Of a stretch of DNA of 32,310 bases, positions 24,344 to 32,310 are shown piece by piece. The stretch is taken from assembly GCA_900768075.1 (NCBI GenBank), contig CAAGBN010000078.1, positions 1-32,310 on the forward strand. Reading direction: 5' to 3'. The number at the start of each line of letters is the position of its first letter. Position 1 is the first letter of the stretch. The position numbers and the translations under genes are program-made. This DNA comes from Clostridia bacterium (lineage in GTDB: Bacteria; Bacillota; Clostridia; Oscillospirales; Acutalibacteraceae). Below the pieces are notes generated by a model, which was not told the origin of the DNA, did not search any database, and worked only from the letters and a program-made list of their open reading frames with translations.

Positions 24344-25959
24344 ACCTCATCCTCCTTTACGTATGAGATGCGATGTTCTCCGTTCTGATATTCACAAACA
24401 GAGCAGAAAGCAAATTCGTCGTTTCTTTCGGGATAGTCGTTACGGATATGTGCACCACGTGTTTCCTTACGCTCAAGGGCGCTTGTCAGAATTGCACGGG
24501 CAAGCAGCAACATAGGACGCAAAGAGTATCCGATATAAGGAGACACGTCCGAATCGTATGATAACTTTTCACTGATGGAGAGATAATAATCCACACTCTG
24601 AATGCCTTCAAGCAATTTTTCTTCAGTTCGGGTAATGCCAAGGCTCTCATTCATCACCTTTGCAATTTCATAACGGATATAGACAGCTGAGAAAGGACTT
24701 TGAGATGCGAGGTGTTCATTGAGGGCATTCTCCTGCGCAGAAATATATTCATTGAAATCGGGATACTCCTTGTTATTCTCCAATTCACTGATAGCCCTTG
24801 CAGCTACCTGTCCGCTATAAATAGCAGACAGTAAGGAATTGCCACCCAATCTGTTGGCACCGTGATACATAGATGCACATTCGCCTACGGCATACAAATT
24901 ATCAATAGAAGTTTTGTGGTCATATCTCACTGCCAGACCGCCCATAAAGAAATGAACGGAAGGATAAACAGGTATGCTTTCCTTTGTTACATCGAGAACA
25001 GCATATTTTCTGCAAAGCTCCAACACCTCAAAAAGACGGGACTCAATCAATTTCTTACCGAGGAATGAAATATCCAGGTAGACCTGAGACGGAGCATCAT
25101 AGATACATTTGGAAACAACATCACGAGGCATAAGATTGCCGCGTTCTCCGTATTTGTCCTCCATAAAATATACTCTGCGTTCACCGTCCATATAGTAAAG
25201 ACGTCCGCCCTCTCCACGGGCTGCTTCTGTAATCAGCATACGTTTCTGAGGAGTTTCAATGGTGGTGGGGTGATATTGTATAAACTCTAAGTTTTTCAGA
25301 AGTGCACCTTGTTCATAAAGCTTTGCGGCAACATATCCGTCGCATTGCATAGAGCCTGTGGTCTTACCGAACAAAACATTTTGTCCGCCTGTTGCAACAA
25401 CTACCGCATCGGCATAAACCGTTTCTATTTTGCATTCTTTCTCATTGTAAAGAAGTGCGCCGTAGCATTTGTTATCCTTAATCAGAGCAGAATGGAACTG
25501 TCTGCCGAGAAGTCGGTTTATCATATTCTGACATTCATATTTTCTTGCAGCTCTTATAAGTGCAGACATAATCTGCTTTCCTGTGGAAGCACCCGCATAG
25601 GCTGTACGGTTGCGGCTCTGACCGCCAAAGGCACGTTGGGCAACCTCTCCGTTTTCAGTTCTGCTGAATACAACACCTAATTTTTCAAGCCAACGGATAA
25701 TATCCGGTGCCGCAGAGCAAAGGCCCTCGACTGCAGCTTTACCTGCAATACTGCCGCCACTCTTTAAGGTATCCTCTGCGTGCTGCCCGGCAGAGTCATC
25801 TGCACCCATTGCAGCATTGATACCACCTGCTGCCATAACGGATTGTGCTCTTTCAGATGGGTATGGAGAAACCAGGGTTGAGGAAATTCCGCTTTCTGCA
25901 AGCTGAATTGCACAGCTTAAGCCGGAAAGTCCGCTACCAACTACTAAAACGTGTTTCAT
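24340..25959 (-). CDS. frdA: Fumarate reductase/succinate dehydrogenase flavoprotein subunit
   Basis: A 539-residue protein. The FAD-binding Rossmann motif is VVGSGLSGLSCAIQLAE at the N-terminus. Further family motifs are AAGGINAAMG, QYHPTTIETP, EAARGEGGRLYY, SVHFFMGGLAV, YAVGECASMYHGANRLGGNS and a C-terminal RNDYPERND (substrate and FAD region). It carries covalent or tightly bound FAD and interconverts fumarate and succinate. It is shorter than most SdhA (about 570-600). I chose the ATG at 25959, after GGAGG; an upstream start would fall inside the end of the cytochrome gene. It lies 13 bp after that gene and overlaps frdB by 4 bp. Confidence 0.93.
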   Translation of the reverse strand: MKHVLVVGSGLSGLSCAIQLAESGISSTLVSPYPSERAQSVMAAGGINAAMGADDSAGQHAEDTLKSGGSIAGKAAVEGLCSAAPDIIRWLEKLGVVFSRTENGEVAQRAFGGQSRNRTAYAGASTGKQIMSALIRAARKYECQNMINRLLGRQFHSALIKDNKCYGALLYNEKECKIETVYADAVVVATGGQNVLFGKTTGSMQCDGYVAAKLYEQGALLKNLEFIQYHPTTIETPQKRMLITEAARGEGGRLYYMDGERRVYFMEDKYGERGNLMPRDVVSKCIYDAPSQVYLDISFLGKKLIESRLFEVLELCRKYAVLDVTKESIPVYPSVHFFMGGLAVRYDHKTSIDNLYAVGECASMYHGANRLGGNSLLSAIYSGQVAARAISELENNKEYPDFNEYISAQENALNEHLASQSPFSAVYIRYEIAKVMNESLGITRTEEKLLEGIQSVDYYLSISEKLSYDSDVSPYIGYSLRPMLLLARAILTSALERKETRGAHIRNDYPERNDEFAFCSVCEYQNGEHRISYVKEDEV

Positions 25960-25972
25960 TTTGTCACCTCCA

Positions 25973-26503
25973 TCAACATGCAAAAAGATAGAAACCGATT
26001 ATATCGCCTATCAGCGTAACTGCACATATCACCTTTATAACAATATCTGCACGCTTGATAAATCTTGCATTGCCGATTCCCAGTGTAATGAAAGCTTTGC
26101 TTATGGAAACAGCAGTATGAACCAACACCAAAACAAATAACAACGGATGAAGAACGGCATGTATCGGCTTTGGTGTATGCATAACACCAACGGCAGTTAA
26201 AATATGCAAAACGGTAAAAATCAGCATCGAAGCGCCGCTGATTCGTTGAACAACCGTAGCCACATTCAGCTTAGGATAAGCTTTACCTTTGAGTCCTTTA
26301 TTACCCTTGTGTGAAGTAGCCATGAGGATAATGCTTATGATAGCATGTATAAGAAAACACACTGTCAACGCTATGGCTATGGCACTCGGTGCCCCATGGA
26401 TTCTGCCTTGCGACAGCATCCATATGCCCAAAGATATGGCATGGATCAAAAGCAATACTGTGCTGATCAAGCTGAAAACGGCATTTATTTTTCGTAATTT
26501 CAT
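25973..26503 (-). CDS. Fumarate reductase/succinate dehydrogenase cytochrome b membrane anchor
   Basis: A 176-residue membrane protein with five hydrophobic helices (about 8-30, 40-63, 84-107, 114-138, 150-175). One histidine sits in each of the first four helices (H21, H53, H100, H129), the pattern expected of a di-heme type-B anchor that reacts with menaquinone. Sequence similarity to named families is low, so the call rests on topology, histidines and position as first gene before frdA and frdB, the order also seen in Wolinella and Bacillus. It begins downstream of a consensus promoter and an AAGGATGA ribosome site. Confidence 0.8.
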   Translation of the reverse strand: MKLRKINAVFSLISTVLLLIHAISLGIWMLSQGRIHGAPSAIAIALTVCFLIHAIISIILMATSHKGNKGLKGKAYPKLNVATVVQRISGASMLIFTVLHILTAVGVMHTPKPIHAVLHPLLFVLVLVHTAVSISKAFITLGIGNARFIKRADIVIKVICAVTLIGDIIGFYLFAC

Positions 26504-26546
26504 AAGTAATCATCCTTTAGTCAGTTATATTATCTGATTTAGCATC

Positions 26547-26575
26547 ATTATATCGGTCTGCCATAATAATGTCAA
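26547..26575 (-). promoter_or_regulatory. Consensus promoter of the fumarate reductase operon
   Basis: On the minus strand TTGACA (26570-26575), 17 bp, TATAAT (26547-26552): a full match to the sigma-A consensus, giving a leader of about 35 nt. Confidence 0.85.
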
Positions 26576-26711
26576 CAATGATTCTTTATAATAATTTTTA
26601 ATAAATTGCTGAAGCAAAAAATACCTTGCAATCTGAAAAAGTAGCATAGATTATTTTATTTTCCCGCAATTTGCAAGATTGTGGATTTTGAATTTTTAGC
26701 ACTATAATTTA

Positions 26712-26741
26712 TTGAACTTTAATATGCCCTTATGCTATAAT
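26712..26741 (+). promoter_or_regulatory. Promoter of the AraC-type gene, fixing its start codon
   Basis: TTGAAC (26712-26717), 18 bp, TATAAT (26736-26741) preceded by TGC. The predicted start near 26748 leaves about 9 nt before the ATG at 26757. In-frame starts further upstream fall inside the promoter and are excluded. Confidence 0.7.
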
Positions 26742-26756
26742 AACCTCGGTGATATT

Positions 26757-27422
26757 ATGATAACATTCAAATGGAATGACTTTGATTTTACTCTTGTCCA
26801 CTTCGGCAAGGGCGTCTTTAATGAGGATATGGCAGGACACAGCCACGCCAAAAACATATATGAGCTTCATTATATAATTGACGGCAAGGGTACCCTCACA
26901 ACTGATACAAGGGTATATAAGCTCTCAAAGGGTGATTTTTTTGTCACGGGCCCTAATGTGTACCATCAGCAATCCACTGATACCAACGAGCCGTTGACGG
27001 AGATTTATCTTTACCTTCAGGCGGCAGAAAAGAAAAACAGCGGAGCTTTGGTATCGTCCTTTCTCTCGACACATTTCTATTTTACGAAAGCTCCCGAGCT
27101 TGAGGTCTATTTTACTGAAACAGTAGAGGAATGGGAAAATAAAAGCTTCGGCTATAAAAGCGTCATAGGCGCTATGATGGAAATTCTTCTCACCAAAATC
27201 ACACGACTTTATGTGCCCGAATTTATCGATATGCCCGACAATGACGATACTCTCAATGACAGACGCTTTCTGATTATCGAGCACGCTTTTATCACTAATC
27301 CCGATATCACTCTTGCAGAGCTTTCAGAGCATATAGGTCTTTGCGAAAGACAGACTCAGAGACTGCTTATGAAATATTACGGCAAAACCTTCCGTGAGAA
27401 AAAGAAGGAATCAAGAAAATAG
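26757..27422 (+). CDS. AraC-type regulator with cupin sensor, lacking the second helix-turn-helix
   Basis: A 221-residue protein. The N-terminal cupin domain (about 1-100) has HSHAKNIYELHYIIDGKGTL and KGDFFVTGPNVYHQQ, the usual sugar- or effector-binding fold. The C-terminal part has DRRFLIIEHAF and one helix-turn-helix (DITLAELSEHIGLCERQTQR, LLMKYYGKTF). Ordinary AraC proteins continue from here with a linker helix and a second helix-turn-helix, about 45 residues more. This one stops at EKKKESRK and the next bases form the terminator of the facing gene. It may be a truncated or dominant-negative form. It adjoins the glycosidase genes but control of them is only a guess. Confidence 0.8.
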   Translation: MITFKWNDFDFTLVHFGKGVFNEDMAGHSHAKNIYELHYIIDGKGTLTTDTRVYKLSKGDFFVTGPNVYHQQSTDTNEPLTEIYLYLQAAEKKNSGALVSSFLSTHFYFTKAPELEVYFTETVEEWENKSFGYKSVIGAMMEILLTKITRLYVPEFIDMPDNDDTLNDRRFLIIEHAFITNPDITLAELSEHIGLCERQTQRLLMKYYGKTFREKKKESRK

Positions 27423-27423
27423 C

Positions 27424-27460
27424 AAAAAGCATCCCCAAGACGTGCCTTCGCCTTGGGGAT
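27424..27460 (-). terminator. Terminator of the GH141-like gene
   Basis: ATCCCCAAG (27431-27439) pairs with CTTGGGGAT (27452-27460). On the minus strand a GCTTTTTGC tract follows. It lies between the convergent ends of the AraC-type gene and the GH141-like gene; the plus side has no T-run. Confidence 0.75.
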
Positions 27461-27465
27461 TAGTA

Positions 27466-29385
27466 TTAATAAAAGAGCTTTGCATAGGTATCAAAATACT
27501 CGTTGATGCCTGCATTTTTGATTATTGACTGCTTAATGGGATTCCACTTTGCATCAATGTAGATAGTCTTTTCTTTGTAGTTGTTCTCGCCTACTCGGTT
27601 CATACCTATACCCCAACCATGGTCGAGCACATTATACTTTACAGTATAACCTGAGGTCTGCTCATCCATATAGATACCGCTTGTTGCATAGTCTGCCCAT
27701 TCGGGAAGATAAATATCGTGGATGTAGTTACCGCTGATTTCGGAATCAGGCTGTTTTGAAAGGGTGTATATACCGCCTGCATCACAAAGCACCTGACTTG
27801 TGCGGTAAATTTCGTTGTTGAGTATACAGTTGCCTCTCATAGCGTTATCAGCACTTGACCAGCCGAAGCCGACAGAAATACCTGTATAAGGAGCATATGC
27901 AACCTCGTTGTTTGCGATGAGAATATTTCTGGGATAACCTGCACCGATTGCAACAGAGCTCTCATAATCAGTACCGATATACATTACCTTATTGTTGACA
28001 ATCCAGTCATCTGTGCAGATTTCTGATTCATCTTCGGGGTTATATACAATATGAATATCGGTGTTTTCGTCAACCTCAAACTTTCCGACCATAATACCGT
28101 TACCGCTGATATTCTGAATAACATTATCCTGAATCACTGAAGCCTTGGTACCGTAATGAAGATCAATGCCAGCACCGCCCATATTTTCAACTGTGCAGTT
28201 TTTAAGAGTGAAGTTTTCTGTGTTGGTTACATAGATAGCGGCCGAGGGTCTGAGTACACCGAGCTCGTTTGTCTTGAAGATGCAGAAGTTGGCATACATA
28301 CCTGCCTGAATATCAACAAGACCCTTTTCACTTGGCACTGTCCAGTTGCTATAACGGAAGGTGATACCCTCAAAGGTGAGATTCTGAATCTTGTTACCGC
28401 TTGTTGTACCTACCGTGATAAGATTTTCAAGGACGGGTACAACAACCTCTGAAGCGTTGATATCCTTGTCTGCAGGCACCTTGATATAGAGCTTGCTGTC
28501 GCTTTCATCAAAGTACCACTCATTATCTTCATCAATAAGCTCATAGGCATTTTCGATATAGTAAACAAAATCGTGGTTGTTCATATGTGAATAGCCGTCG
28601 ATGTCGGGATGAGGACGGTTGAAAATAAGGTCGTTTTCACTGTCCTTAATTCTTATGGTTGTTACACCATCTTTGGTTTCAGCAGTTTTCACACGAAGCA
28701 CATTTTTAACCCAGGCTGTGAGAATATGAAGCTCAACCTTTTCGAGATTATCAAAATCCTGAAAATCCTCTGCCTTGAGATAAATTTCACCGTAAGCGGC
28801 AGGCACAAGAGTTTCTTCACTCCAGGTGTTGAGGTTTTCGGGTATCATTGTGCCGTCTTCTCTGAATCGTGATGCACCGATGATTCTTGTTGAAAAGTCA
28901 TCATTGCTTCTTGAACGGATGATTTTTTCACCGTCAACATATACCTGACGGAAATTCATCCCCTCAGGAACCTTTGCGGCATAGATATTATTATCAGCGT
29001 CATAAAGCGTGAAGCCATCTATTTGGGTGCCGCCACTGATAACAGCATTATCACCTATGTATTTTACGGCATAGCCGTTTGTACCACTGTCTTTTTCATT
29101 GAATGTCAGAGCATCAGAAAGAGTATATGTACCCTCTTCGACGTGAATTACTATGTTACCCGACATATCATCGGTTTGCTTTCTTGCTTCATCTCTTGCT
29201 CTTTCGATTGTAGCAAAGGGTGCCTGCTGACTGCCGTCATTACTGTCATTTCCGTTTTCACTGACATAGTATTCGGCCATAATCGGGTCAGCTTTGAAGA
29301 TTACATTTGCAAAGTCAACATAACCTGTTACTGTCATAAAAACAGAAATCATAATTGCAATAACCCTTTTAAAGTTGTAGAACAT
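27466..29385 (-). CDS. Secreted parallel beta-helix glycosidase, GH141-like
   Basis: A 639-residue protein with an N-terminal signal peptide (about 1-34). Next come the entry motif YYVSENGNDSNDG with QAPFATIERARDEAR and a beta-sandwich insertion (VYVDGEKIIRSRSNDDF). A long right-handed parallel beta-helix follows, with many N-x-I/V repeats (FTLKNCTVENMGGAGIDLHY, NVIQNISGNGIMVG, LIANNEVAYAPYTGISVGFG, ISGNYIHD). This architecture is that of family GH141, which includes alpha-L-fucosidase and xylanase activities; other beta-helix polysaccharide enzymes remain possible. AGGGAGGAAG precedes the ATG. It is divergent from a GH95 gene across a shared operator-like dyad. Confidence 0.7.
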   Translation of the reverse strand: MFYNFKRVIAIMISVFMTVTGYVDFANVIFKADPIMAEYYVSENGNDSNDGSQQAPFATIERARDEARKQTDDMSGNIVIHVEEGTYTLSDALTFNEKDSGTNGYAVKYIGDNAVISGGTQIDGFTLYDADNNIYAAKVPEGMNFRQVYVDGEKIIRSRSNDDFSTRIIGASRFREDGTMIPENLNTWSEETLVPAAYGEIYLKAEDFQDFDNLEKVELHILTAWVKNVLRVKTAETKDGVTTIRIKDSENDLIFNRPHPDIDGYSHMNNHDFVYYIENAYELIDEDNEWYFDESDSKLYIKVPADKDINASEVVVPVLENLITVGTTSGNKIQNLTFEGITFRYSNWTVPSEKGLVDIQAGMYANFCIFKTNELGVLRPSAAIYVTNTENFTLKNCTVENMGGAGIDLHYGTKASVIQDNVIQNISGNGIMVGKFEVDENTDIHIVYNPEDESEICTDDWIVNNKVMYIGTDYESSVAIGAGYPRNILIANNEVAYAPYTGISVGFGWSSADNAMRGNCILNNEIYRTSQVLCDAGGIYTLSKQPDSEISGNYIHDIYLPEWADYATSGIYMDEQTSGYTVKYNVLDHGWGIGMNRVGENNYKEKTIYIDAKWNPIKQSIIKNAGINEYFDTYAKLFY

Positions 29386-29418
29386 TAATTCTTCCTCCCT
29401 ACATTTTTTTGCGGTTTT

Positions 29419-29446
29419 ATTATATCATAGTTTAATCTTCTGTAAC
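29419..29446 (-). promoter_or_regulatory. Promoter of the GH141-like gene
   Basis: On the minus strand GTTACA (29441-29446), 16 bp, TATAAT (29419-29424). The -35 lies in the left arm of the dyad at 29443-29477. Confidence 0.55.
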
Positions 29447-29477
29447 ACGACATCATCAAACAAAATATGTCGTGTTA
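29443..29477. promoter_or_regulatory. 11-bp inverted repeat, candidate shared operator
   Basis: TAACACGACAT (29443-29453) and its exact complement ATGTCGTGTTA (29467-29477), 13 bp apart, lie between the divergent GH141-like and GH95 genes. One arm covers the -35 of the minus-strand promoter and the other abuts the -35 region of the plus-strand one. A bound dimer could switch both genes. Confidence 0.6.
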
Positions 29478-29505
29478 TTTGTTTTTATTTATGATACTAT
29501 ATAAT
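29478..29505 (+). promoter_or_regulatory. Promoter of the GH95 gene
   Basis: TATAAT (29500-29505) with a weak -35, TTTGTT (29478-29483), at 16 bp. The poor -35 next to the dyad suggests regulation. Confidence 0.5.
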
Positions 29506-29529
29506 CGAAAAAGAAAAGGAGGAGTTTAT

Positions 29530-32160
29530 ATGAACTTTTTTCTGAAGCTGAGAAATACTTTCGCTATTCTGATTTGCATCATAACAGGTGGCAATTTCTT
29601 TGCAGGAATGTTGAATTTTACAAGAGCAGGAGATGTATCTATGATTAAAAACGACCATGCAAAAGCTATTGCAACAGAGTACACTGAGCTTGTACCCTAC
29701 GGCAGAGACGAGGACTCTCTTAGCTGGTTTGACGGTATGGTTACAGGTAACGGTGAAAACGGTGCAGTAATTGCAGGTTCACCCTACAGCGACAGCATTA
29801 TCTATAACAATATCAACTTACTTATGCCCTCAAATGATCCCCGTTACACACCCGATGAGGTAACAGATCAGCTTGACGATGCAAGACAGAATGTTATGAA
29901 CGGCAATGCTGCCTGGGATTGCGACGGCAGACAGTCTACATATTTTTATGCTTACCATCCCTCACATGTATTGAGAATGGAAAGCACCAAGCTTCCCTAT
30001 TATGATTATATCCGCTGGACAGACTATGAGACAGCAGAGGTCGGTGTCAAGTACACTGACATACGCGGTAAATGGGAAAGAGTAACATTCTCTTCCAGAG
30101 AAGACAATGTTACAATTACCAAGATTACAAAATCAAGCCTCGGTGCAAAAATTAATATGACCCTTTCACTTCAAGATTGCTGGTCACTTCGCGGCTTCGG
30201 TAACGGCGACGAAAAAAATATGCGATACAAAAAGCTCGTTGATGACGACGCTACATACATCTCACTTATCGCTCACTATCCCGACTATGAAAACAGCGAG
30301 CTCAGATACGGAGGCTGGTGCGGTCTTACAAAGGTTATCGCAGTCGGAGGCACCAAAGAAAGAGTTGTACTCGACTCAACCAATTGCAGTGAAAACGTAG
30401 CAAAAGAGCAGAATGCTGCAATCAAGATTTCAGGTGCAAGTGAGGTTTACCTTATCACAAAGACCGACCGTACCCACGATATGGGCAAGTTCGAGGACTT
30501 CAAGGATGCTGACAGCTATGCACTTTTAGATGAGCTTAATGCTTACACCACAGCAGTTGCTGAAAAGTACACAGTAGACGGCAAGTTCAGCTATGATAAA
30601 GCGCTTGCTCCTCATGCTGAAGAACAGTCAGCGCTCTTCAATACTGTTGAGCTTGATCTTGGCAGTGACGGTTACGAAAATGTGGCAAACGAGCATCTTA
30701 TTGCTCTTCAGCAAAAGAGTGACACACTTCTCCCCTCTCTTGTTGAAAGAGCTTACAATCAGGGCAGATACGCTCAGATATGCTGTGCAGGTACATCATT
30801 CCCTAGACTTTGCGGTATGTGGACAGGTGAATGGAACTCCGGTTGGAGAGGTATCTATACAATGGATGCCAATGTAAATCTTCAGTCCTCAGGTATGAAT
30901 ACAGGTAATATCTATGCCGCAGGTGAAAGCTATATCAAGTTTGTGCTCAAGCAGATTCCCGACTGGGAAGAAAATGCCGCTAAGACCTACGGTATGACTG
31001 ATGCTATTCAGGTACCCGTTAACACCGACGGCGACAGAGCTATGATGGTTGAATACAGCCGTTGGTACCCATTCCAGTATTGGAATGCAGGTGCTTCCTG
31101 GATGCTTCTTCCCATATATGAATTCTGGCAGTGCTACGGCAATCAGACTATCGAGTATAACGGAGAAATGCTTGACCTCGAAAAAGATGTTCTTCTTCCT
31201 CTTCTTACAAAGCAGTCAAACTTCTGGCAGCAGCTCTGCACACCCGAATACTACACAGATGTAAACGGCAAGGCTTGTTACACCGAAGGTAAGACCGCTC
31301 TCGAAGAGGGTGAAAGATATCTCATTATCCCCTCCTACTCACCCGAAAACTATCCTCTCGGTGACTATGACTCAACTATCACAGCTAATGCGACTATGGA
31401 TATCGCAGCGGCGAGAGACGGTCTTCGTATGACAATTGCTATGGAAAAGGTTGTAAAGGCTGAAGGCTGGGAAGAAAGAGTTGCTAAGTGGGAAAATCTT
31501 ATGGAACTTCTCCCCGAATATAAGTATGACGAAAGCGGTGCTCTTTGCGAATGGGCAATGGAAGAATATCAGGAAAACAACAAGCACCGTCACATCAGCC
31601 ACCTCTACCCTGCTTGGCCCGCATTTGAAACTCAGGGCAATCAGGAGCTTATAGATGCTTGTAATCAGGCTATAGAAAACAGAAACAGAGAAAACCAGGG
31701 CGAAGACGATACTGCATCACACGGTTGGGTACACAAGGCACTTGTTGCTGCAAGACTCAAGAATGCTGACTCCTGCTACAACTCACTTATGGCGCTTATG
31801 GCAGACAATATCTATTACACTTCACTTATGGCTGACCATTATACCCACGGTGGTTGGGGTGTATTCTGTACTGACACAACAATCGGCACTATCGGTATCA
31901 TCGATGAAATGCTTCTTTACTCAAATGACGGTGTAATCGAGGCACTTCCTGCACTTCCCGATGAATGGGCTGACGGCAGAATTGACGGTCTTCGTGCAAG
32001 AACAAATGCAGAGGTTGACATCGAATGGACTGCTGAAAATGTTACACTTACAATTACAAGTGACAAAGCTCAGACTATCAAGGTAAGCGTTTACGGTGGC
32101 GAAGAACAGAATGTAAGCTTCAATAAAGGTGAAACTAAGACAATCGTTCTTGCAAGATAA
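29530..32160 (+). CDS. Secreted GH95-family glycosidase (alpha-L-fucosidase or alpha-L-galactosidase)
   Basis: An 876-residue protein with an N-terminal signal peptide or membrane segment (MNFFLKLRNTFAILICIITG). The N-terminal beta-sandwich contains the GH95 mark GNGENGAVIAG (about 73-83). The alpha/alpha-toroid carries probable catalytic residues by comparison with the Bifidobacterium enzyme: N448 and N450 in DANVNLQ, E606 in PSYSPEN and D726/D727 in EDDTASHGW. HRHISHLYPAWP begins at 686. GH95 enzymes remove alpha-1,2-linked fucose or related galactose from host or plant glycans by inversion. I chose the ATG at 29530 after AAGGAGG; the first ATG of the open frame (29467) lies in the operator dyad. 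A C-terminal beta domain ends the protein; no anchor is visible. Confidence 0.88.
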   Translation: MNFFLKLRNTFAILICIITGGNFFAGMLNFTRAGDVSMIKNDHAKAIATEYTELVPYGRDEDSLSWFDGMVTGNGENGAVIAGSPYSDSIIYNNINLLMPSNDPRYTPDEVTDQLDDARQNVMNGNAAWDCDGRQSTYFYAYHPSHVLRMESTKLPYYDYIRWTDYETAEVGVKYTDIRGKWERVTFSSREDNVTITKITKSSLGAKINMTLSLQDCWSLRGFGNGDEKNMRYKKLVDDDATYISLIAHYPDYENSELRYGGWCGLTKVIAVGGTKERVVLDSTNCSENVAKEQNAAIKISGASEVYLITKTDRTHDMGKFEDFKDADSYALLDELNAYTTAVAEKYTVDGKFSYDKALAPHAEEQSALFNTVELDLGSDGYENVANEHLIALQQKSDTLLPSLVERAYNQGRYAQICCAGTSFPRLCGMWTGEWNSGWRGIYTMDANVNLQSSGMNTGNIYAAGESYIKFVLKQIPDWEENAAKTYGMTDAIQVPVNTDGDRAMMVEYSRWYPFQYWNAGASWMLLPIYEFWQCYGNQTIEYNGEMLDLEKDVLLPLLTKQSNFWQQLCTPEYYTDVNGKACYTEGKTALEEGERYLIIPSYSPENYPLGDYDSTITANATMDIAAARDGLRMTIAMEKVVKAEGWEERVAKWENLMELLPEYKYDESGALCEWAMEEYQENNKHRHISHLYPAWPAFETQGNQELIDACNQAIENRNRENQGEDDTASHGWVHKALVAARLKNADSCYNSLMALMADNIYYTSLMADHYTHGGWGVFCTDTTIGTIGIIDEMLLYSNDGVIEALPALPDEWADGRIDGLRARTNAEVDIEWTAENVTLTITSDKAQTIKVSVYGGEEQNVSFNKGETKTIVLAR

Positions 32161-32180
32161 TCTGAAGCATATAAAAATTA

Positions 32181-32209
32181 CACACTCCCAAAACGGGAGT
32201 GTGTTTTTT
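32181..32209 (+). terminator. Rho-independent terminator of the GH95 gene
   Basis: CACACTCCC (32181-32189) pairs with GGGAGTGTG (32195-32203), loop AAAAC, followed by six T residues. Confidence 0.9.
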
Positions 32210-32214
32210 CATAC

Positions 32215-32310
32215 AAAAACCGACCTCTTTCGCCGACGTCCCATAAGGAAGTATTTGTTTCTCGAACAAAATTCCCTGTGTTTTTGCCAAAAGCCTCGCA
32301 AGGCGACAGC
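32215..32310. repeat. Noncoding right edge with repeat-like sequence
   Basis: No gene is visible. It holds TTTCGCCGACGT (32228-32239), also found at 23615-23626, the small hairpin TTTGTT/AACAAA, and TCGCAAGGCGA near the edge, also in the first cloverleaf arm. It looks like the start of a dispersed intergenic repeat cut by the window, which one window cannot prove. Confidence 0.3.

Noticed and set aside
26712..26756. Upstream start for the AraC-type protein
   Set aside because: The TTG is the -35 box itself, and the added residues would be encoded by the promoter.
29467..29529. Upstream start for the GH95 protein
   Set aside because: That ATG lies within the inverted repeat and upstream of the -10 box; the ATG at 29530 has AAGGAGG and begins a proper signal peptide.

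Overview
The window looks like chromosomal DNA of an anaerobic, endospore-forming gut Clostridium of the Ruminococcaceae/Oscillospiraceae type. Pointers are spoIIID, the Firmicutes order era-yqzL-recO-mutS2, a MecA adaptor, many strong AT-rich sigma-A-type promoters, AGGAGG-type ribosome binding sites, secreted proteins with InlB-type and cysteine-rich repeats, and fucosidase-class glycosidases. The assignment is by gene content and style only.

Layout. (1) 1-497: the transposase-start end of an IS3-family element, on the minus strand and cut by the window edge. Its promoter sits in the loop of a hairpin that can mask the orfA ribosome binding site. (2) 528-7625: a 2365-residue secreted protein with carbohydrate-binding-like modules, InlB-type repeats and about 1400 residues of Cys-rich repeats, behind a ~190-nt structured leader. 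(3) 7942-8016: a perfect DNA cloverleaf (10-bp closing stem, three inner hairpins) just upstream of a sigma-E-like promoter and spoIIID. (4) 8437-14056: a minus-strand housekeeping run, transcribed DUF4015 protein - era - yqzL - recO - mutS2. (5) 14167-17357: mecA, convergent with and overlapping rpe; a DUF1643 protein; an EamA half-transporter with a dCMP deaminase; a small Spo0A-C-like protein. (6) 17473-18580: an XRE regulator with dyad repeats over its own promoter, and pnuC behind an attenuator-like hairpin. (7) 18694-23381: a tight three-gene operon, GH3-family acyl-adenylating enzyme - condensation-fold acyltransferase - secreted alpha/beta hydrolase, driven by one near-consensus promoter. 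(8) 23669-26503: a succinate dehydrogenase/fumarate reductase operon (cytochrome b, flavoprotein, iron-sulfur subunit) with a consensus promoter. (9) 26757-27422: an AraC-type regulator that ends after its first helix-turn-helix. (10) 27466-32160: divergent secreted glycosidases (GH141-like and GH95) sharing an 11-bp inverted-repeat operator candidate.

How they fit together. The glycosidases would release fucose or related terminal sugars from host or plant glycans. The Frd/Sdh complex would support fumarate-linked anaerobic metabolism. The giant repeat protein would act at the cell surface. The GH3 operon is the best candidate for an undescribed system: it has the logic of a small biosynthetic pathway (activate an acid, condense it, then release or process the product outside the cell), but substrate and product cannot be read from sequence. 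The other items most worth following are the cloverleaf, the insulated IS promoter, the long leader of the giant gene, the shared C-terminal aromatic helix of two secreted proteins, and the pnuC attenuator.
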